DNA of 64,000 nt from Chromera velia (Eukaryota > Sar > Chromeraceae). A model generated the notes under the pieces. That model was not told where the DNA came from and ran no database searches. It was given only the letters and a program-made list of their open reading frames with translations. Of this stretch, positions 58,404 through 64,000 are shown one piece after another. Within the stretch, counting starts at the first letter, position 1. Every line of letters begins with the position of its first letter. Position numbers and translations under genes: made by a program. The stretch lies in assembly GCA_018398765.1 (NCBI GenBank), contig JAHBMJ010000477.1:1-64000 (forward strand), in the 5' to 3' direction.

Positions 58404-59648
58404 ATGTCTGACTCAGGCCTGAACCCTAACACTGGTGTCCCAGACGCGGGCGATAAGCCTTCTTCTTCTGCTTCCAATACTGCAGGCTGGCAGGAGCAGA
58501 GGATTGTTAAACTGGAGGCGGATCTGGCCAAGGCGCTGAGCTTGCTGATGGCGAGCCAGTCGGCTCAAACTTCTGCTGCAGCTGCATCTTCTGCTCCCCC
58601 GGCTGCTCTGAAGCCGCCTGATTTCTCTTGGGTTCCCAAGGTGAAGTCGCTGAAGGCTACCCACCTGGACAACTGGATGGATGACTGGAAGACACAGTCT
58701 AGCCTCTTCCTGTCCTCCCGGTATCACCCCGATGCCAACTTCCTGATCGAGATCTACAAGTACGCCCTGCTCCATGCCTTTTCGGACTTCGAAGAGCTCC
58801 GTAAAGACGTCCACACAGCAGCAGCCCAGGGCCACGAGATCGATAAATTGCTCAACACCGTGATCAATCACTACTTGAATGACAAGCCTGTCGAGAAGAC
58901 CATCACTGAGGAGAATTTCCATTCTCTTCGCCGTGAGAAGGAGAGGGGGGAGACACTGAAGGAAGTGTTGCGCAGACTGGACAAGGTCATTCGTTCTTCC
59001 GATGCCAAGGGCTTCACTCCAATGGACAAGGACACGAAGAAGCTCTGCGTGAAGCGTCTGTTCCTCACCCATGAGTGGACAGACATCGCAGAAAAGGCTG
59101 CGATGGAATTGAAGAAAGACATCGACTCCCTGACCTACTCCGACATCCGTCCGTTTGCCGACCGCAAGGCAGATGCACTTGCCTACAAGTCTGCTCTTCA
59201 CGGTGCTGAGTCCAAGGGCTCAAAGAAGGAGTCGGGGAGTAGACATGAGTTCGGGGGTGCCGCTGAGAAGCAGGATTCCAGAAAGAAGGGTGCAAAGAAG
59301 CCCAAGGGGAAGAAGAAAAAGCAGCAGGTGAAGCTGTTTGAAGAAACTGCAGGCAAGGCAGAGGGAACAAAGTGTAACAACTGCGGTTTCGTTCACCGCA
59401 GCCCAGACTACTGCCCCGCCTCCAAGAGTGAGTGCAAAACTGAGTGGGGGGGGTGCGGAAAGACTGGTCACTTCGCTCGGTGCTGCTCCAAGAAGAAGAA
59501 CTCTCCCATGGGGAAGAAGGAGAGTGCACGCCCCGCTGAGCGGCGTTCCCGCAGTTCACCTTCCTCCTCCCGCCGCTCTGATTCCGAGTCCTCATATCCC
59601 GATCTGGTGGAGAGCGACTTAGGCTCAGACTGTGATTCGGTTTTTTGA
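58404..59648 (+). CDS. Gag polyprotein of the copia element
   Basis: A 414-residue frame directly downstream of the 5' LTR. The N-terminus is Ser/Ala-rich. The middle has the helical capsid-like region (LDNWMDDWKTQSSLFLSSRY and the following residues). The C-terminus is Lys-rich, with two Cys/His knuckle-like groups (CNNCGFVHRSPDYCP and CGKTGHFARCC) expected to bind the element RNA. The frame appears intact. Confidence 0.85.
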   Translation: MSDSGLNPNTGVPDAGDKPSSSASNTAGWQEQRIVKLEADLAKALSLLMASQSAQTSAAAASSAPPAALKPPDFSWVPKVKSLKATHLDNWMDDWKTQSSLFLSSRYHPDANFLIEIYKYALLHAFSDFEELRKDVHTAAAQGHEIDKLLNTVINHYLNDKPVEKTITEENFHSLRREKERGETLKEVLRRLDKVIRSSDAKGFTPMDKDTKKLCVKRLFLTHEWTDIAEKAAMELKKDIDSLTYSDIRPFADRKADALAYKSALHGAESKGSKKESGSRHEFGGAAEKQDSRKKGAKKPKGKKKKQQVKLFEETAGKAEGTKCNNCGFVHRSPDYCPASKSECKTEWGGCGKTGHFARCCSKKKNSPMGKKESARPAERRSRSSPSSSRRSDSESSYPDLVESDLGSDCDSVF

Positions 59649-59789
59649 GCCGGTCAGGTGGGTCTTTCGAGACCTCCAGTCTGAATGAGCGACTGCAACC
59701 TGCCTTTGTTGTTTCTTCTTTGAGGGGACGACAGGGGAAGGGAGCAGTGAAGGATTCCCGGGGCTAGGAGGTCCCAAGGGAACATGTAC

Positions 59790-62299
59790 GCATGGTTCGG
59801 GCGACGTTCCGGAACATGCACTGGCCTGAGAGAGTGCTACCGGTGGGAGCGGTCGCAGGACCGAGGGCATCCGTCAGGGGAGCGAGACGCTTCGATGAAC
59901 CTCGGCAAGGCAAGGCCACTAAGCTCCCCCGGTCAGTCGATTTATTGTCAACAGCAACGGCAGCAACTTCTGCGTCCAAAGAGTCGGGTGCTACACCTTC
60001 TCTTTCTTGTGCTTTTCGTGTGCAGACAAAAACTTCGAGAGCGCGCATTCTCTCGAAGACAGATGCAGACGACGAGTTACTGCCAGACACCGGCTGTACA
60101 TTCAGCCTGCTCAACGAGGAGTTCGCAAAGTACTCGGTCGGTCAGAAGAAAAGATGCACGGAGTTCAACCTTGCCGCAAAGGGTGGCCCCGATGCGTCTC
60201 CTTTTGTTACTGACAACGTGCACCTCTTCCACTTCCCTGTTCGAGATGAGTTCGGGAAGGTGAGGCAGGTTCCTGAGGAGGGGGCTATTCACCCTTCCGT
60301 AGGCAGAGGTCTCCTCCCCTGTGCAGAGAAGGAGATTTTCCTTTCGAAGAGACGGAGGCGTCGCAGCTATGTCACGTTGACTAACACCAGCTTTTGGGCC
60401 CCCGTTGAGCGATCGGGATGGATGCCAGCCCTCCGTCTCTGCTAAAACGATGAAGCAGCAGCAGCCGCGCAGATGAATGCGCCCCTTAATGCCTGAAAGA
60501 AGAAAGTTTTCTACTCTTCCTCTCTCTCTGCAGAGGCTCGTTCCGCAGAAACCCTTCCTGCAGAGAGGAAGCGACACCTGCTCTATGTCTTGCATTCCCG
60601 ACTTGCGCATTCCGTGGGCGCTCGTCTTGAAAAGACTCTAGAAGAAATAGGAGTGCCTCTTTCCTTCTCTCCTCAAGAGTGCAGAGATGTGAGGGATTTG
60701 TGCGAAGCGTGCAAGTCAGTCAATCAGAGAAAGGAAAGGATCCCTGCAAAAGGGATTTTCAAAAAGGAAAAGTCGGGAGAGAAGAAGTAAGCAGTAAAGC
60801 GTGTTCGTTTTTCCGTTGAAGAGAAAACCTCATCCGTAGCCAAGGGTGACAAGCCAGCCCAAAAGTCGAAGCAGCCGCAGCATGCAAAGGAGCGCGCTCC
60901 CTTCAACCAAGTCATCTTTCATGACTTGAAGGAGATGCGGACGAAAAGTGTGGGAGGATTTCGCTACATTTCGGTGATCGTTTGTGGCGGGGTTAAGAAA
61001 GTTTCTCTCTCTGCACTTCGTAGAAAGCGCCACACAGTGTGGTACCTTCGTCAGTGGGTGTGCAGATGGCAGGTTCGCGGTTTCGGAAAGCCTCTTGTCG
61101 TTCGAACAGACAACGGGGGTGAGTTCGGCGGAGAAGAAGACAAGATTAGGTACGCAGCGGCGTGTGATGACATGGGTCTTCACCATGAGAGGGGTCCCCC
61201 TTTTAGCCCTGAGGTTCAGTCAGATGTTGAACGTGTGAACTCGACTGTCATCTCTCTTCTCAGAAAGACTTTGATTCAGCTCCATCTTCCTCTTTCTTTG
61301 TGGCCTGCCTTTCTCTCCAGCGTTGCTAATCAGTTAGGTGATGTCGTTCATAGTAAGACAGGCATGTCTCCCAATTCTTTGATTTTCGGTCATGCGTGTG
61401 GAGTGCCCCCAATCGCAATGGGGGATGAGGTTCGTGTGATAGATCCCGCAGGTTCAACGGACCCTCTTTCAAAGAGTGAGCGAGCACTCTTCAGGGGGGT
61501 ACAAGGCCCGCAGGTCTGTTCGCTCGTTGTGTTGCGGAGGGGTCGATGGGTCCCTTTGCGTGTGTATCCACAGCATGTCAGGCTTAAGAAGTGGTTGGGT
61601 GTGGACGAAGTACAGAAATGGAGAGAGGTAAGGAAAGAAAAGAAAGTTGAAAAGGAGTCTGGTGGATGGCCGCGTTCATCTGTCTGTGATGATGACGATG
61701 AGAGTCCGGGTGTTCCAGCAGTTGATTTGCATTCAGGGGGGGAAGACGTCGAGCCTGATTCTTCTTTCCCAGAAACAGAGCTTTTCCAGCTGCGTGATGA
61801 AAATGGAAATGAGCATCCCCGCCGCCAAGCAGGCAGGTGGGTGCTAGCAAGGAACACAGACGGTGCCCTTTGGCCTGGTTGTATTGTTCGAGAAGGAATA
61901 AAGTAAGAGCGAGGCTTGAAGGTAGCCAGATTCAATAAAGACGATAATGGAAAATGGAAGCCGAAAGAAATCGAGCATCATGTCAAGCAGCAAGACATAG
62001 TAGAGCGTTTCGATCCTCCTGTCGGGGGTGGCATTCCAGCAGACCTTCTTTCTCGTTTGGATGAATCTGACCCTCCTTCCTCCTCTGTTCCTCTTCAGTC
62101 TGCTCCTGATGTTTTTGCAGAGTCCCTTCCATCCTCTGACCATGCTGTCATCTCTTCTAATCCTGTGCTTGATGACGTCGATGTCATGCCGATTGATGTT
62201 GACCCAGTCGTAAAGCAGATTCAAGAGGAGGTCTGCCGTACAAATTTTCTCGATTGGAAAAGCAAAGGAAGAAAAGAGAAGAAAGCAATCATCTTTCAG

Positions 62300-62330
<31 letters not shown>

Positions 62331-63700
62331 AGAGCCAGAGAAGAGGTGAGGAAAGCAGAAGCGCTAGATAGACACTTCGAAGTCGCGTGCATGGCTTTGA
62401 AGGCAGAGAAAGCAAGAAAGCTCATGAAGAGAGAAAACAATGCAAAAGGACATATCCCTGCTACTCCAGAAGAGATTGTAGCAGGGAGTCATGTGGAGTC
62501 CGATAAGAAGGAATTAGCGCGTTGGGCTCTGTGTGGTGTCTTTGATCTCTCCAGTCAGACGCAGCACCCGAGACCGGGGGTGAAGCCAATCACTCTCCGG
62601 TGGGTACGCACGTGGAAGCTGAAGGAGGAGGAGCGGGTTGCGAAATCCTATCTTGTTGCCAAGGGCTTCCAAGACGCTAGAGACAACGGCTTCCTGGAGA
62701 CCTTCTCTGGCACTGCGAGCTCCTCTCTCTCCCATGCGGCATTTGTGTGGGCCCTTTCTCGTGGGCTTCAGGTATCTCAACTGCTTTCCTCCAAGCCCCT
62801 CTCGATGGAAAGAATGGTGAGGTGTGGCTTAGACTCCCTTCTGACTTGCCTGTTTCTATCTATCCTGGTTTGCGTCCTGGTGTGTGTGTGCGCATCCTGA
62901 AGGCTGTTTACGGTTTGAAAGACAGCCCTCGTGTGTATACACAGTACTTCAAGAAGAAAGTGAAGGAACTGGGATGGGAAGAGATAGCTGAGTCAATTTT
63001 GGTCAAGAGAGACAAGAACAAAAAGCCAGTCGGTGTGTTAGTGATGCATGTAGACGACCTTTTTACTTTCACACCAAACGTGATGAAGGAAATATAAGCG
63101 ATTCGTTCTCTTTTCGAAATGGACGAGCCAGTGAGGATGGATGATGGATCCCTTCATACATATATAGGGATGTCTATCTGTATGGTTGAGGGTCGCATGC
63201 TGCTTGACCAAGGGAGTTACTTGCAGGAAGCCGCTTCTTCTGTTCCCCCTCAGTCCAGAAAGCCACTGACTGAGCGAGACCTTCTTTTGCCCTCAGAAGA
63301 GGAAGTTAACCCTTCGCTCTGTGCTGAGCAACAGAGCAATGTGGGGGCGCTCAGGTGGGAGAAGAGAACACCTTGTCGTGGTACTCCAAGAAAGAAGCGA
63401 GAAAGCTGGGGAGCACGACGTCAGCAGAGTTGTTAGCAATGAGGGAGGGCGTGAAAGCTGCATTTGGAATCACACATTTCATGAGTAAGCTTTGGGAAAA
63501 GAAGCCAGAAGTTTTGGTTGTGTCAGACAGTCAGCCCCTCTTGCACCAGTTAGCATCTAAACAGTGTAAGTCAGAACCAAGAATGCAGGGAGAGCTCGAA
63601 TACGTTTTTGAATGCCTTACTGAGTTAGGGGCTGCAGTTCGCTGGATAGAGACTGGATTTCAGAGGGCAGACAGACAAACCACAATCCTGCGAAATGCAT
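59790..63700 (+). pseudogene. broken pol region of the copia element
   Basis: Domains in order: aspartic protease (around 60.1 kb, with LLPDTGCTFSLL), integrase (around 60.6-61.6 kb, with VVRTDNGGEFGG and a following SPEVQSDVERVNST-type motif), reverse transcriptase (around 62.5-63.1 kb, with AVYGLKDSP and the MHVDDLF active-site box), and RNase H (around 63.3-63.7 kb, with TTSAELLAMREGVK and VVSDSQPLL). The order identifies Ty1/copia. The region is interrupted in several places and is treated as non-functional. Confidence 0.85.
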
Positions 63701-63815
63701 GATGATTTCTTTGAATGCATGATTACATGATTTCATTGCTTTCGTTTTCTTGATTTGCATTTGAGTGTTCGTTCTTTCGATCGAGCAGTGTCGCCTCAAG
63801 AACGAAGGTGGTGAT

Positions 63816-64000
63816 TGTTAGTGTGCGCGGGGGTGGACGGACGCGCGGGCCACTGCATGCGCGACGCCCGCCGCCGCCGCCCATGATGATCTAACGATTT
63901 GCATGCGCGAGTCGATACATGCATGCATGCAGATTTCATTCATGTACATGCAGACGTGAATGATTGAATGATTGCCTCTTCGTGACAACAGTGAACGAAG
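63816..64000 (+). repeat. 3' LTR of the copia element, partial
   Basis: The first 185 bp of the 3' LTR, nearly identical to 57916-58100. It continues past the window end. Confidence 0.93.

Larger units (their letters stand above)
57916..64000 (+). mobile_element. Ty1/copia LTR retrotransposon, young, cut by window end
   Basis: The 5' LTR starts with TGTTAGTG at 57916 and the 3' LTR starts at 63816, exactly 5,900 bp later and directly after a purine-rich GAAGGTGGTGAT tract. The LTR probably ends shortly before the gag start, giving a length up to about 480 bp. Only its first 185 bp are visible in the 3' copy, where the two LTRs differ at about three places, so the insertion is recent. Inside, gag is followed by protease, integrase, reverse transcriptase and RNase H in the copia order (integrase before reverse transcriptase). 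Gag looks whole. Pol is broken, with roughly half a dozen or more interruptions. The far target-site duplication lies outside the window. Confidence 0.93.

Noticed and set aside
1-64000. Dinoflagellate origin
   Set aside because: Dinoflagellate genes often have non-canonical donors and few such compact GT-AG chains. The introns here are mostly ordinary GT-AG, so a chromerid-like alga is favoured, though not proven.

Overview
This is a nuclear window from a eukaryote. The genes are split by many short GT-AG introns. They encode long low-complexity proteins (Ser, Glu, Gly and Gln runs) and are separated by microsatellites, minisatellites and LTR retroelements. A pentatricopeptide (PPR) protein begins with a signal peptide followed by a transit-like stretch with Phe at the predicted junction. 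That is the leader type of plastids derived from a red alga by secondary endosymbiosis. Together with the intron density and repeat style this suggests an alveolate alga such as a chromerid (Chromera-like). The organism call is inference, not proof.

Layout. Bases 1-4.2 kb are gene-poor and end in a 40-bp minisatellite. Two minus-strand genes follow: a membrane-anchored protein with a degenerate ferredoxin/cytochrome-b5-reductase-like fold (about 8.9-4.2 kb) and a very long Ser/Thr protein kinase (about 15.3-9.2 kb). Reading away from the kinase is a 17-kb plus-strand gene (17.9-35.2 kb) for an unusually large polynucleotide phosphorylase (PNPase). I could follow it through about 25 exons with splice phases that nearly all agree. 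It carries both RNase PH cores, a reduced KH region, an S1 domain and a novel extension of about 700 residues. A convergent minus-strand gene (42.9-39.2 kb) encodes a coiled-coil protein with a C-terminal SH3 domain.

From 43 to 51 kb the sequence is repeat territory: a decayed LTR element, an 89-bp-arm foldback element, a tRNA-derived repeat, duplicated GC-rich blocks, and a satellite of about 40 copies of a 38/39-bp unit with a 503-bp higher-order period. A plus-strand PPR gene follows (51.6-54.4 kb) whose repeats are uniformly 38 residues long instead of 35. After a gene-poor stretch the window ends in a young Ty1/copia element (57.9 kb to past the window edge).

Functionally, the PNPase and PPR genes both point to organelle RNA metabolism. 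The kinase, SH3 and reductase-like proteins are signalling or scaffold candidates with no evident link to each other. No CRISPR array, rRNA or intact tRNA gene was seen. Exon borders come from reading splice signals and phase by eye and need transcript support.
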